Positions 8,023 through 16,658 of a DNA stretch of 64,000 nt are shown here, piece by piece (the stretch's first letter is position 1; each line of letters opens with the position of its first letter). Below the pieces are notes generated by a model. It saw only the letters and a list, made by a program, of their open reading frames with translations, was not told the origin of the DNA and did not search any database. Where the stretch lies: positions 124,001 to 188,000 of the forward strand of contig DASVTR010000020.1 of the NCBI GenBank assembly GCA_036387475.1. Direction: 5' to 3'. This DNA comes from DASVTR01 sp036387475. GTDB taxonomy: Bacteria; Acidobacteriota; Blastocatellia; Pyrinomonadales; Pyrinomonadaceae. The position numbers were made by a program, and so were the translations under genes.

Positions 8023-9600
8023 ATGATTTTTCGTAGCCCATACACGGACGTGTCGATACCCGAAGTTTCTGTGCCGGAGTTTGTCTTGCAGGACGCGCGA
8101 GCGCGCGGCGACAAACCGGCGCTGATTGATGGCGGAAGCGGGCGCGTCATTACTTATCGAGAGTTGGCCGAAAGCGTCGAGCGCGTGGCGGCGAGCCTTG
8201 CCGCGCGTGGATTCAAGAAGGGCGAAGTCTTCGCCATCTACAGTCCGAACGTCCTCGAATTTCCGCTTGCGCTCTACGGTGTCGCCACCCTCGGCGGGAC
8301 GTGTACGACCATCAATCCGCTCTACACGGCGGACGAAGTTGCGCATCAACTCAAAGATGCGGGCGCGAAGTATCTGCTCACCGTCCCGGCGCTGATGGAG
8401 AAAGCTGAAGAAGCTGCGCGGGAAGCAGGCGTAGAGGAAATCTTCGTCATCGGCGAGACTGAAGGGGCGACGCCGTTCGCTTCTCTGCTGGACGCAGATG
8501 CCGGAGAAGCGCCGACAGTTTCTATCAATCCGCGCGAGGATATTTTCGCGCTGCCGTATTCGAGCGGCACGACGGGGCTGCCCAAAGGCGTGATGCTCAC
8601 GCACTACAACCTCGTCGCCAACCTCTGCCAGCAAGAGCCTGTCAATCCGATTGCAGAAACGGACACGCTACTTTGTATTCTGCCGCTCTTTCACATCTAC
8701 GGCATGGCCGTCATCCTCAACACGGGACTGCACAGCGGCGCGACCATCGTCATGATGCAGCGCTTTGATTTAGAGCGCGTGCTGCAAGCGATGCAGGACT
8801 ACGGCGTGACGTTTGCGCACCTCGTTCCGCCCATCGTTCTCGCGCTGACAAAGCAAAAGGTCGTTGACAACTACGACCTCTCCAAGCTCAGGGCCATCTT
8901 TTCGGGCGCTGCGCCGCTCAGCGAAAGCATCACACGCGCCTGCATTGAACGCATGAAGTGTCGGCTCAGGCAGGGCTACGGCATGACGGAGACCAGCCCC
9001 GTCATACACATGAGTCCCAATGAAACTGAGCTTATCAGGCACGGCTCGGTGGGCCGCTGCATTCCCAACACCGAATGCAAGATTGTTGATATGGAGACCG
9101 GCGCTGAGTTAGGCCCTAATCAGGAAGGCGAGATTTGCATTCGCGGCCCGCAGGTGATGAAGGGTTATCTCAATCGCCCGGAAGCGACCGCTTCAACGAT
9201 TGATGCGGACGGCTGGTTGCACACGGGCGACATCGGCTACGCTGACGAAGACTGTCACTTCTTCATCGTTGACCGCGCCAAAGAGTTAATCAAGTACAAG
9301 GGCTTTCAGGTCGCACCGGCTGAACTGGAAGCGCATCTGTTATCACATCCGGCGATAGCGGATGCGGCGGTGATTCCCGTCGCGGATGAAGAAGCCGGAG
9401 AGATACCGAAGGCTTACATCGTCCTGAAAGCAGAGGCCGAGGCTGACGATGAAGAGATAATGAGATTCATCGAAGAGCGCGTCGCCCCGCATAAGAAAAT
9501 CCGTCTGATTGAGAGAATCGAGCAGATTCCCAAATCCGCTTCAGGCAAAATCCTGCGCCGCGTCCTCGTCGCGCGCGAACGAGAAAGGAAACCCGAATAA
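8023..9600 (+). CDS. AMP-dependent acyl-CoA synthetase, 4-coumarate-CoA ligase type
   Basis: A 525-residue ANL-superfamily adenylating enzyme that activates a carboxylic acid as acyl-AMP and transfers it to CoA. The P-loop SSGTTGLPKGVMLTH starts near residue 179, YGMTETSP near 320, then HTGDIGY and the hinge DRAKELIKYKGFQVAP. The C-terminal catalytic lysine is in PKSASGKIL at about residue 509. The order and length match the 4CL / medium- and long-chain ligase group; the acid used cannot be read from the motifs. GAGGAATG lies 8 nt before the ATG. A SnoaL-like gene follows by 4 bp and a DinB gene after that, forming a three-gene operon. Confidence 0.92.
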   Translation: MIFRSPYTDVSIPEVSVPEFVLQDARARGDKPALIDGGSGRVITYRELAESVERVAASLAARGFKKGEVFAIYSPNVLEFPLALYGVATLGGTCTTINPLYTADEVAHQLKDAGAKYLLTVPALMEKAEEAAREAGVEEIFVIGETEGATPFASLLDADAGEAPTVSINPREDIFALPYSSGTTGLPKGVMLTHYNLVANLCQQEPVNPIAETDTLLCILPLFHIYGMAVILNTGLHSGATIVMMQRFDLERVLQAMQDYGVTFAHLVPPIVLALTKQKVVDNYDLSKLRAIFSGAAPLSESITRACIERMKCRLRQGYGMTETSPVIHMSPNETELIRHGSVGRCIPNTECKIVDMETGAELGPNQEGEICIRGPQVMKGYLNRPEATASTIDADGWLHTGDIGYADEDCHFFIVDRAKELIKYKGFQVAPAELEAHLLSHPAIADAAVIPVADEEAGEIPKAYIVLKAEAEADDEEIMRFIEERVAPHKKIRLIERIEQIPKSASGKILRRVLVARERERKPE

Positions 9601-9604
9601 TTCA

Positions 9605-9991
9605 ATGTCAAACAATCACACCGAAAAAGCAGTCGCAGATTATTTCGCCGCCATCCGCGCGATGGACGTAGACAGTTGGCTTTCCACCTTTGCAGAGGAT
9701 GCTGTCAGCAACGACCCCGTCGGCGCACCGCCTTTGAACGGGCACGCTGCGTTGCGTCAATTCTTCGAGGGCATCGCCGGGGCTTTCGAGAAAGTAGGAC
9801 TCTTTGAAGACCAAGTATTCATCAACGGCAACGAGGCCGCTGTCAAATGGACTGGACGCGGCACGGGTAAGAATGGCCGCGAAGTCACCTTTGAGGGCAT
9901 AGATGTCTTCGCGGTTAACGACGAGGGCAAGATTCAAACCGTCCGTGGCTACTGGAATCCGGCGGCGATGATGGCCGAGTTGCAAAGCTAA
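9605..9991 (+). CDS. SnoaL/NTF2-like nuclear transport factor 2 family protein
   Basis: A 128-residue single-domain protein with the cone-shaped NTF2-like pattern: an N-terminal helix AVADYFAAIRAMDVDSWL, then FAEDAVSNDPVGAPPLNGHAA, then strands with AAVKWTGRGTGKNGREVTFEG and a terminal VRGYWNP. Members include ketosteroid isomerase-like enzymes and many of unknown role. The ATG at 9605 was chosen because it follows GAAAGGAAA and starts just after the ligase stop; the longer frame would overlap that gene. The stop codon overlaps the next start by 1 bp. Confidence 0.87.
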   Translation: MSNNHTEKAVADYFAAIRAMDVDSWLSTFAEDAVSNDPVGAPPLNGHAALRQFFEGIAGAFEKVGLFEDQVFINGNEAAVKWTGRGTGKNGREVTFEGIDVFAVNDEGKIQTVRGYWNPAAMMAELQS

Positions 9992-10494
9992 TGGAAAAAA
10001 TACACAGGCGGCTGGACAATGTACATGGGCGGCTGCTGACATTAATCGAGCCGCTCGATAAGGAGAAGTTTGCGCTGAGGCCCGCGCCGAACATTTGGAG
10101 CGTAGCAGAGGTCGTGCATCATCTCTGCCTCGTCGAACAGCACATGATTCAGAGCATAGAGCAGGAGCTAACGCAACCGCCGAAGCGCCTGCCCCTGCTC
10201 AATCATTTGATTCCCTACTCTTTGCTCGTGGGCCGCCGCGTCCGCCGCGTTCGCGCGCCGAAGGCGGTCGAGCCGCTCAACCCGCCGCCCAAAGAAACTG
10301 TCATCGAAAACTACAACCGCGTTCGGGCGACAATCAAAGCGCTAAGCCGTGAACACGGTCGCAAGCGGCTCTCTCAAGTAGTGATGAAGCATCCGTTCCT
10401 CGGCGCTTTCAGCGGCGTCAAGGCCATCGCCTTCGTCGGCTATCACGAGCAGCGTCACTACAAACAGATTCAAGAGATTATCTCTCAACTATAA
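9991..10494 (+). CDS. DinB/YfiT-like metal-dependent protein
   Basis: A 167-residue four-helix-bundle protein of the DinB superfamily. The probable metal ligands are His44 (WSVAEVVHHL), His152 and His156 (YHEQRHYKQ), the usual H-x-HxxxH-like triad. Some family members are bacillithiol or mycothiol transferases; here the thiol and substrate are unknown. The start overlaps the preceding stop in a TAATG junction, so it is translationally coupled to the SnoaL-like gene. A heptad-repeat hairpin begins at the stop codon. Confidence 0.85.
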   Translation: MEKIHRRLDNVHGRLLTLIEPLDKEKFALRPAPNIWSVAEVVHHLCLVEQHMIQSIEQELTQPPKRLPLLNHLIPYSLLVGRRVRRVRAPKAVEPLNPPPKETVIENYNRVRATIKALSREHGRKRLSQVVMKHPFLGAFSGVKAIAFVGYHEQRHYKQIQEIISQL

Positions 10495-10560
10495 CGATGA
10501 ACGATGAATAAAAGACAAACTCTTCTTCATTCCGCGTTCATCGTTCCGCGTTCATCGTTA
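10493..10560. repeat. Heptad-repeat hairpin (CATCGTT/CCGCGTT type, second copy)
   Basis: The left arm (10493-10508, AACGATGAACGATGAA) pairs with the right arm, in which 7-bp words of the CGTTCAT and CGTTCCG kind alternate (10525-10560). It uses the same vocabulary as the element at 3475. It lies between convergent genes and starts inside the DinB stop codon. Confidence 0.78.
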
Positions 10561-10564
10561 ATTT

Positions 10565-11797
10565 TCATCTCGCTTCCTTGCTCACTACCTGCCCATCTAT
10601 GACGACGCCCGTGACTTGCGTCGTGTACTCGAAGGGGTCGCCGTCAAAGAGCGCGAGGTCTGCATCCTTGCCCGCTTCGAGCGTGCCGACGCGATTCGTG
10701 ATGCCGAGGATTCGCGCGGCGTCGATTGTCACGGCAGAGAGCGCTTCCGCGAAAGAAAGACCGTTTGAAGCGGCCACTGCCGCTTCAAAGAGTACGACGC
10801 GCGTTTTCGGAACGTAAGTTTCATAACCGCTTTGCAGCGCAACGGGGATTCCCGCCTTGCGTAAAGCGGCGGCGGTTTCAAAGCTCAGGTTTTCGGCCTC
10901 GCCGACGGCGCGTGCCATCGTCGGATGCAGGATGACGGGAACATTCGCCGCCTTGATCTGCTCCGTCACCAGATAACTTTCAGCCGCGCCGTCGAGAATG
11001 ATACGCAGGTTAAACTCCTTTGCGACGCGCAGCGCCGACAGAATATCGCCCGCCCGATGAGCCGTGACGAGCAACGGCATCTCGCCTTTGAGGACACGCG
11101 CGAGGGCTTCCAAGTGCAGGTCACGACCGGGCCGCTTGTCTTCCGGCCCCGTCTGTTTCGATTGATACTCTTTGGCCTTTAACAACTCGCCGCGCAGCAT
11201 TGCTACCATCTTCGCGCGCGTGCCCGGCGCTTTGCCCTGCGGCGCGAGAGCGGCGTTGCCGAGCGTGACGGCAATCATCGCCGAAGGGTTCAGCACAGCG
11301 CGGCTGTCGTCAACGTCGCCCCGCGTTTTAATAATCATCGTTTGGCCCGGAATCAACGCGCCCGGAGCGTGGCCCGTGTGAATGGTCGTGACGCCCATGC
11401 TTCTGAGATATTCGATCAGCGTTTCGCGCGGGTTGTAAGCATCGACGGCGCGCAACTCCGGCTGCATCGCATTGGAGCGTTCGAGTTGATCCTGGTCTTG
11501 CGGCTGATTCAGGTAGCCCGCTAGTCCGACGACCGTATGCGCGTCAATCAAGCCGGGCGTGACGACACGCGCCGTCACAGTTTTATAGCCGTCGGGAATC
11601 CTGACCTGCGACGCTGGGCCAACTTTCTCTATCTTGCCGTCACGAATCAACACAACGCCGTCCTTGATGGCAGGCCCGGCCATCGTATGAACGGTCTCGC
11701 CGCGCACGGCCAGTTGGGCCAACACGGCGGGCGCGGCAATCATTAACAACAACGACGAAAGGCAAGCTCTGAGGAGTACGTTCTTCATCAATTTCAC
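10565..11797 (-). CDS. Exported amidohydrolase homologue, metal site degenerate
   Basis: A 410-residue exported protein (signal peptide to about residue 27, APAVLAQ) of the imidazolonepropionase-like amidohydrolase family. The usual first metal motif HxH is HTV here (His87, PGLIDAHTVV). Compared with the paralogue at 11794, the central HFHTH region reads LVTAH, HHVSEG reads DGAAES, and the C-terminal TDD reads SGY. So most metal ligands are lost, although the fold landmarks (PGLIDAH, EAGKDADLALFDGDPFE) are kept. I infer a non-catalytic partner of the neighbouring enzyme. It overlaps that gene by 4 bp (ATGA), so the two are translationally coupled. Confidence 0.88.
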   Translation of the reverse strand: MKLMKNVLLRACLSSLLLMIAAPAVLAQLAVRGETVHTMAGPAIKDGVVLIRDGKIEKVGPASQVRIPDGYKTVTARVVTPGLIDAHTVVGLAGYLNQPQDQDQLERSNAMQPELRAVDAYNPRETLIEYLRSMGVTTIHTGHAPGALIPGQTMIIKTRGDVDDSRAVLNPSAMIAVTLGNAALAPQGKAPGTRAKMVAMLRGELLKAKEYQSKQTGPEDKRPGRDLHLEALARVLKGEMPLLVTAHRAGDILSALRVAKEFNLRIILDGAAESYLVTEQIKAANVPVILHPTMARAVGEAENLSFETAAALRKAGIPVALQSGYETYVPKTRVVLFEAAVAASNGLSFAEALSAVTIDAARILGITNRVGTLEAGKDADLALFDGDPFEYTTQVTGVVIDGQVVSKEAR

Positions 11798-13104
11798 TGG
11801 TCGCCCTCCCTCTGTTCTTCGCCGTCCAGATGCACTTGCTGGTCGCGGCCCGCGCCGTAGCCGCCCACGGCGTAGAGTCGATCCTTCGGGTTGTTGCGGT
11901 CAAACACACGCACGCCTTCGACGTATGTTTCCAACACTTTCGTATAAACACTCAAGGGGTCGCCGCTGAGCAATATGAAGTCTGCATCTTTCCCTGCTTC
12001 GAGCGAACCCGTGCGCTCTTGCAGGTCTAGCATCCGCGCGCCCGCGAGCGTCATCGCATAGAGCGCCTTGTCGCGCGGCATTCCTGCGCGCACGGCCAGC
12101 GCCGCCTGCCGCAGGAAGAGACGAGAATCCGTGATGTAGTCATCCGTGTGAAAGCCTACGAGCACACCGGCGCGGTTCAACGCTTCGCCGGTCTTGAGCG
12201 AAGCATCCATCGCTTCGAGTTTTCCGCCGGGGCTGTCGATGACGATGACGGAGGCGGGCGCTTTCGCTTTCGCAATCTCGCCGGGAACCTTCCAGCCTTC
12301 GGAGACGTGATGAAGGACGACGCGAAAGTTGAACTCGCGTGCCAACCGGAGCACTGTCAGAATGTCGTCCGCGCGGTGCGTGTGAAAGTGTACGGTTCGA
12401 CGGCCTTCGAGGACTTCCGTCAAAGCTTCCATCGCTAAATCACGCGAGGGCAGCTTCGCGGCGTCTCCCTTCGCGCGTCGAATCTTGTCGCGGTACTCCT
12501 GCGCCTTCGTTAATTGCTCTCGCAGAAGCGCGGCACTCTTGGCGCGCGTGCCCGGAAACGGCGGGTTGCCGATGGGGTTCGTACCGTTCGCCATCTTGAT
12601 GCCTCCGGCGATGTTGCCCTGCGCGTCCTTTATCAAGAGGTCGTCAACGTTCTCTCCGCTTCTTAACTTCAGATACAAGGTCTGGCCGCTCAGCAAGTGG
12701 CCCGAACCCGGCATCACGTTGACGGTCGTAATGCCTCCGGCGCGGGCGCGCTTTAAGCTCGTATCGCGCGGGTTGAAAGAATCCAGCAAGCGCACTTCGG
12801 GTTGAATCGGTGCTGATTGATCGCCGCCGGAGCCGCCGCCAATGTGGCTGTGCGAATCAACAAGGCCGGGCATAATGACCATTCCAACGACTTCGCGCAC
12901 CTGCGCGCCCGCCGGAATCGTCGTTCTGTCTCTAGCTCCGACAGAGACTATCTTTCCCCTCTGCACGACGAGCACGCCGTCTGTGATGACAGGGCCGCTG
13001 ATGGGAATAATCTGCGCGCCGACGAAGGCTTGCGCCTGTTCCTGCGCGCGCGCAGGCGCGACCGCAAAGAACAACGCGCAGATGATTGCAATAAGCAGTT
13101 TCAT
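11794..13104 (-). CDS. Exported amidohydrolase, intact metal site
   Basis: A 436-residue periplasmic metal-dependent hydrolase. Signal peptide MKLLIAIICALFFAVAPARA, then the beta-sandwich start and the PGLVDSHSHIG motif with His85 and His87. A HFHTHRADD segment, VVLHHVSEGW and GFHTDDYITDSR supply the remaining ligands, and EAGKDADFILLSGDP closes the barrel. The family hydrolyses cyclic amides or dipeptides; the substrate is unknown. The ATG at 13104 follows AAGGAGCGAAAG, a better start than the one 24 bp upstream. The degenerate paralogue follows with a 4-bp overlap. Confidence 0.9.
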   Translation of the reverse strand: MKLLIAIICALFFAVAPARAQEQAQAFVGAQIIPISGPVITDGVLVVQRGKIVSVGARDRTTIPAGAQVREVVGMVIMPGLVDSHSHIGGGSGGDQSAPIQPEVRLLDSFNPRDTSLKRARAGGITTVNVMPGSGHLLSGQTLYLKLRSGENVDDLLIKDAQGNIAGGIKMANGTNPIGNPPFPGTRAKSAALLREQLTKAQEYRDKIRRAKGDAAKLPSRDLAMEALTEVLEGRRTVHFHTHRADDILTVLRLAREFNFRVVLHHVSEGWKVPGEIAKAKAPASVIVIDSPGGKLEAMDASLKTGEALNRAGVLVGFHTDDYITDSRLFLRQAALAVRAGMPRDKALYAMTLAGARMLDLQERTGSLEAGKDADFILLSGDPLSVYTKVLETYVEGVRVFDRNNPKDRLYAVGGYGAGRDQQVHLDGEEQREGDQ

Positions 13105-13264
13105 CTTTCGCTCCTTTTCATCTTTCACACTTGCTGGCTGAAAACTTACGCAGCTATTCGTCCAGAGTCAACCCAAGCCCTTGACGCTATTCTGTAGTCG
13201 CACTATCTTCGCAGACGTTTACCCTGCGCCCCGACGCTAATCTTGGCGGAGCTTTTTACAAGGC

Positions 13265-14683
13265 ATGTCATCACAACCCTCGATTGTTCAGCCGGCGTGG
13301 ACGATTCCCGGCTATCTGGAAGCGCGCGCCAGTCATTTGAGCATTGACGGCGTTGACGCGCTCAGTCTCGCCGCCGAATACGACACGCCGCTCTTCGTCT
13401 TTTCCGAACAGCGTATCCGTTCAAACATACGGCGCTTGCAGCAGGCCGCAGCCGCGGTCGAACGCCCTGTGCGTTTCTGCTATGCCTCGAAGGCCAACTC
13501 AAACATGGCCGTGCTCAGAACCGTGCGCGATGCTGGCATTGACATCGAAGTCAACAGCGGCGGCGAACTCTTCAAAGCCCTGCGCATAGGCTTTCGCCCG
13601 GAACAAATCATCTTCAACGGCACGAGCAAAACGGATGCCGAATTGGACGAAGCCGTGCGCGCAGGAATTTACTCAATCAACGTTGATTCAATTTACGAGA
13701 TTGAGCTAGTCGAAGCTGCTGCCCGAAGACTGGGCAAGCGAGCGCGCATCGCACTTCGGTTAACGCCGGAAATCGGCACGCGCTCACATCTCGGACTACA
13801 GACCGCGCTGCTCACTTCCAAGTTTGGCATCTCATATTCCGAAGTGCTCGACGCTTTCCGGCGCGGCCTGCGCCATCCAGACCTCGTACACGTCTGCGGC
13901 ATACACATACACGTCGGCTCGCAGACGCCCGATGTCGAGCCGTTTGCAGACGCCTTCAAAATGATGTGGGAGCATCTCGTCACGGTCAATCGTGAGACGG
14001 GGCACACGCTCGAACACATCAACTTGGGCGGCGGGATTCCAGTTAATTACCTGCGCGACGCTTCGCTGGCAGACCAGCTTCCAGAACACGAGCGCGACAT
14101 GCTCGGCGCAGAGCTTGAGCCTGCTGACGTGCTGGCCGCTGCGCTTCGTGCCGCACGCGAATCGGCTCGCGCGGCTCATGCCGAACACCTGCTCGACGGC
14201 GTAGCCATCCTGCTTGAGCCGGGCCGCAGTATCATCGCCGATGCAGGGCTGGTCTTGACCACCGTGCGCAACATCAAGCGGCGACCCGAAACCTGCGACA
14301 CGTGGCTGCTGACGGACGCGGGCTATAACCTCTTGCTCTCGATGAACAATTACAAGTGGTACTACCACCTGATTTCCGCTTCGCGCGCCGATGCAGCGCA
14401 CGAGCCGTTGTACAAGGTCGCCGGGCCGCTCTGCGATTCCGGCGATGTCTATTTCGACATAGAGCAGGAGGGACGCCTGCCAGACTATCGTAAACTGCCA
14501 GCCGATGTTCAGCCCGGCGAAGTGCTGGCGCTTCTTAATAGCGGCGCTTACTCGCTCGCGCAGATGTTTCCTTATAACGGACGGCCACTGCCCGCCGCCG
14601 TAATGATTCGCTCGAACAGCAAAGTTGATTTGATACGCCGCCGTGATACTTACGAAGACTTGTTAACGAACGATATTTGGTAA
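13265..14683 (+). CDS. lysA: Diaminopimelate decarboxylase-like PLP enzyme
   Basis: A 472-residue fold-type III PLP enzyme. Lys76 in CYASKANSN is the Schiff-base lysine. Then come HIHVGSQ, the phosphate-binding GGGIP loop, EPGRSI, and the inter-subunit GPLCDSGD cysteine motif with a terminal NSGAYSLAQMF. This set is typical of meso-diaminopimelate decarboxylase, the last step of lysine synthesis, although related enzymes such as carboxynorspermidine decarboxylase or siderophore-type decarboxylases share it. MurE at 16659 confirms that the cell uses diaminopimelate. It stands in a single-gene unit before an APC transporter, 54 bp away. Confidence 0.85.
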   Translation: MSSQPSIVQPAWTIPGYLEARASHLSIDGVDALSLAAEYDTPLFVFSEQRIRSNIRRLQQAAAAVERPVRFCYASKANSNMAVLRTVRDAGIDIEVNSGGELFKALRIGFRPEQIIFNGTSKTDAELDEAVRAGIYSINVDSIYEIELVEAAARRLGKRARIALRLTPEIGTRSHLGLQTALLTSKFGISYSEVLDAFRRGLRHPDLVHVCGIHIHVGSQTPDVEPFADAFKMMWEHLVTVNRETGHTLEHINLGGGIPVNYLRDASLADQLPEHERDMLGAELEPADVLAAALRAARESARAAHAEHLLDGVAILLEPGRSIIADAGLVLTTVRNIKRRPETCDTWLLTDAGYNLLLSMNNYKWYYHLISASRADAAHEPLYKVAGPLCDSGDVYFDIEQEGRLPDYRKLPADVQPGEVLALLNSGAYSLAQMFPYNGRPLPAAVMIRSNSKVDLIRRRDTYEDLLTNDIW

Positions 14684-14737
14684 CAATGCCGGACGGTAAA
14701 TCGTCAAACTCGTCAGTAAGATAAAGGCCAACGTTAT

Positions 14738-16267
14738 ATGTCAATGCCTGCGCGCAGCAACATTACACTTATTCGCGGCCTGACTTTGATTGCCGCCGCA
14801 TCAATCGTTATCGGCAACGTCATCGGGACGGGCGTTTTTTTGAAGACGCGTGTGATGACCTGCAACGTCGGGACGCCGGGCATGGTCATCACGGTTTGGA
14901 TTGCGGCGGGCATACTAAGCCTTGCGGGTGCGCTCACCTATGCGGAGTTGGCGGCGATGATGCCGCGCGCTGGCGGCGAGTATGTGTTTGTGCGCGAGGC
15001 TTACGGCGCGCCGCTCGGTTTTCTCTACGGTTGGATGCAGGTCTTCATCGCCAAGACCGGCTCGCAGGCTTCGGTCGCCGTGGCGCTCGCCATCTTTCTC
15101 AACGACCTGACGGGCGGACGCCTTAATCATATCTATTACACGCTAAAAATTCCCAGTTTCGATCTCTTCTTTTTCACTTTTCCCGGTTACCAAATTCCCT
15201 TCGGCGACTTACAGGTGGTCGCGCTCTCAGCCATCCTCATCGTCACGCTGATTAACTGCGCGACCGTCAAGGTCAGCGGCAACATCGCTGCCTTTCTGAC
15301 CGTAATAAAAATCGCGCTCGTGCTTGGCGTCGGCTTCGGCGCGTTTCTGCTGGCGCGCGGCGGCGACTGGGCACACTTTTCGCAGTCCAATGTCCAGTGT
15401 CCGGCGCTTCCTGACATTGCCCTGTGGACTTTGGACTGCGGCAGGTGTTTCGGTGTCAACGATGCGGCGCGTTACGGGATGGCTGGATTCGGAGCGGCGA
15501 TGCTCGGCGCGCTCTGGGGCTACGACGGCTGGAATAATCTGACGCTCGTTGCGGGCGAGGTTAAAAATCCGCAGCGCAATATTCCGCTGGCTTTAATCGG
15601 CGGAATGTTCATCATCATCTCGCTCTACGTCTTCGTCAACATCGCCTACTTTTACGCGCTCGACCCGACGACAATTGCCGGCATCACTAAAGAATCTTCC
15701 GTTGCCAGAGAGGTCGCACTGACTTTTCTCGGCCCGGTCGCTATCAGCCTAATGGCCGCTGCGTTGATGTCTTCATCCATTGGAACCCTACATACTTCTA
15801 TCTTGACAGGGGCGCGCGTGCCTTACGCCATGTCGCGCGACCGGCTCTTTTTTCAAAACCTCGCGCGGCTTAGCCCGCGTACACACGTGCCCATCGGTGC
15901 GTTGATAGTGCAAGGCATCTGGGCCAGCATCCTCGCGCTTTCCGGGTCTTTTGACACGCTGACCGATTACGTTATCTTCGGCTCTTGGATTTTCTACGGA
16001 TTGGTGACGGCATCCGTCTTCATCTTCCGCCGACGGATGCCAAACGCCGAAAGGCCGTATCGTGCGTGGGGCTACCCCGTAGTGCCCGCGCTCTTTCTGC
16101 TCGTCACAGCATGGCTGCTGATTAATACGCTGCTGACAACGCCCGTGCAGGCGCTCATCGGGATAGGGCTGATTCTACTGGGCCTGCCCGTTTATTACTA
16201 CTGGGCACACCATAACCGCGTCACCTATCAGGGAGCGCCGCTTGAGGATGAAGAGGAACATTCCTGA
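14738..16267 (+). CDS. APC-family amino acid permease
   Basis: A 509-residue inner-membrane transporter with about twelve membrane spans. The unwound first helix has IVIGNVIGTGVF, the family's substrate-binding GTG motif. Other landmarks are YAELAAMMPRAGGEY in helix 2 and GYDGWNNLTLVAGEVKNPQRN in helix 6. This is the LAT/basic amino acid group of the APC superfamily. An unusual hydrophilic loop of about 40 residues with four cysteines (CPALPDIALWTLDCGRCFG) lies near residue 225. A PilZ gene follows 11 bp after the stop. Confidence 0.9.
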   Translation: MSMPARSNITLIRGLTLIAAASIVIGNVIGTGVFLKTRVMTCNVGTPGMVITVWIAAGILSLAGALTYAELAAMMPRAGGEYVFVREAYGAPLGFLYGWMQVFIAKTGSQASVAVALAIFLNDLTGGRLNHIYYTLKIPSFDLFFFTFPGYQIPFGDLQVVALSAILIVTLINCATVKVSGNIAAFLTVIKIALVLGVGFGAFLLARGGDWAHFSQSNVQCPALPDIALWTLDCGRCFGVNDAARYGMAGFGAAMLGALWGYDGWNNLTLVAGEVKNPQRNIPLALIGGMFIIISLYVFVNIAYFYALDPTTIAGITKESSVAREVALTFLGPVAISLMAAALMSSSIGTLHTSILTGARVPYAMSRDRLFFQNLARLSPRTHVPIGALIVQGIWASILALSGSFDTLTDYVIFGSWIFYGLVTASVFIFRRRMPNAERPYRAWGYPVVPALFLLVTAWLLINTLLTTPVQALIGIGLILLGLPVYYYWAHHNRVTYQGAPLEDEEEHS

Positions 16268-16278
16268 GCTAAATTGAA

Positions 16279-16626
16279 ATGATGACCGTAGAGCGAAGAA
16301 GGGCTGAACGCGTCCGTGTTAATCTGGATGTTGTATACGCCGACCAGTCTCGCCAGCATAAAGGCACTATCAGCGACATCAGCACGAGTGGTTGCTTCAT
16401 CCTCGCAGCAACCGAAGAGCCGACCGCCGAGCCGATTACCGTCATCATCGAACTGCCGAGCAAAAAGACCGTCAGGCTCACGGGCGATGTCGTCTACAAC
16501 ACGCCTGAGATAGGATTTGCCATACACTTTAAGGAACTGCCCGCCATCGGACTAAGCTTTATCGAAAAGCTGGTCAAGCGCTTTAACCAGACCGAGAGCC
16601 AGCCGGACAAAGGCAATGGGCAATAG
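16279..16626 (+). CDS. PilZ domain protein
   Basis: A 115-residue single-domain protein. The c-di-GMP-binding signature is present: an Arg-rich start RRRAERVRV and, about 25 residues later, DISTSGCFI, matching RxxxR and (D/N)xSxxG. The rest is the six-stranded barrel ending in GFAIHFKEL. It probably acts as a c-di-GMP receiver in the cytoplasm or on a partner. It sits 11 bp after the permease, so the two may share a transcript, and it converges on murE. Confidence 0.86.
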   Translation: MMTVERRRAERVRVNLDVVYADQSRQHKGTISDISTSGCFILAATEEPTAEPITVIIELPSKKTVRLTGDVVYNTPEIGFAIHFKELPAIGLSFIEKLVKRFNQTESQPDKGNGQ

Positions 16627-16658
16627 CTCGCCTCTCATCTTCAAACAAGGCGCGCCCT

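Noticed and set aside
7768..8634. 288-codon minus-strand frame
   Set aside because: It runs antisense to the acyl-CoA synthetase, whose motifs are clear, and has Arg-rich shadow composition.
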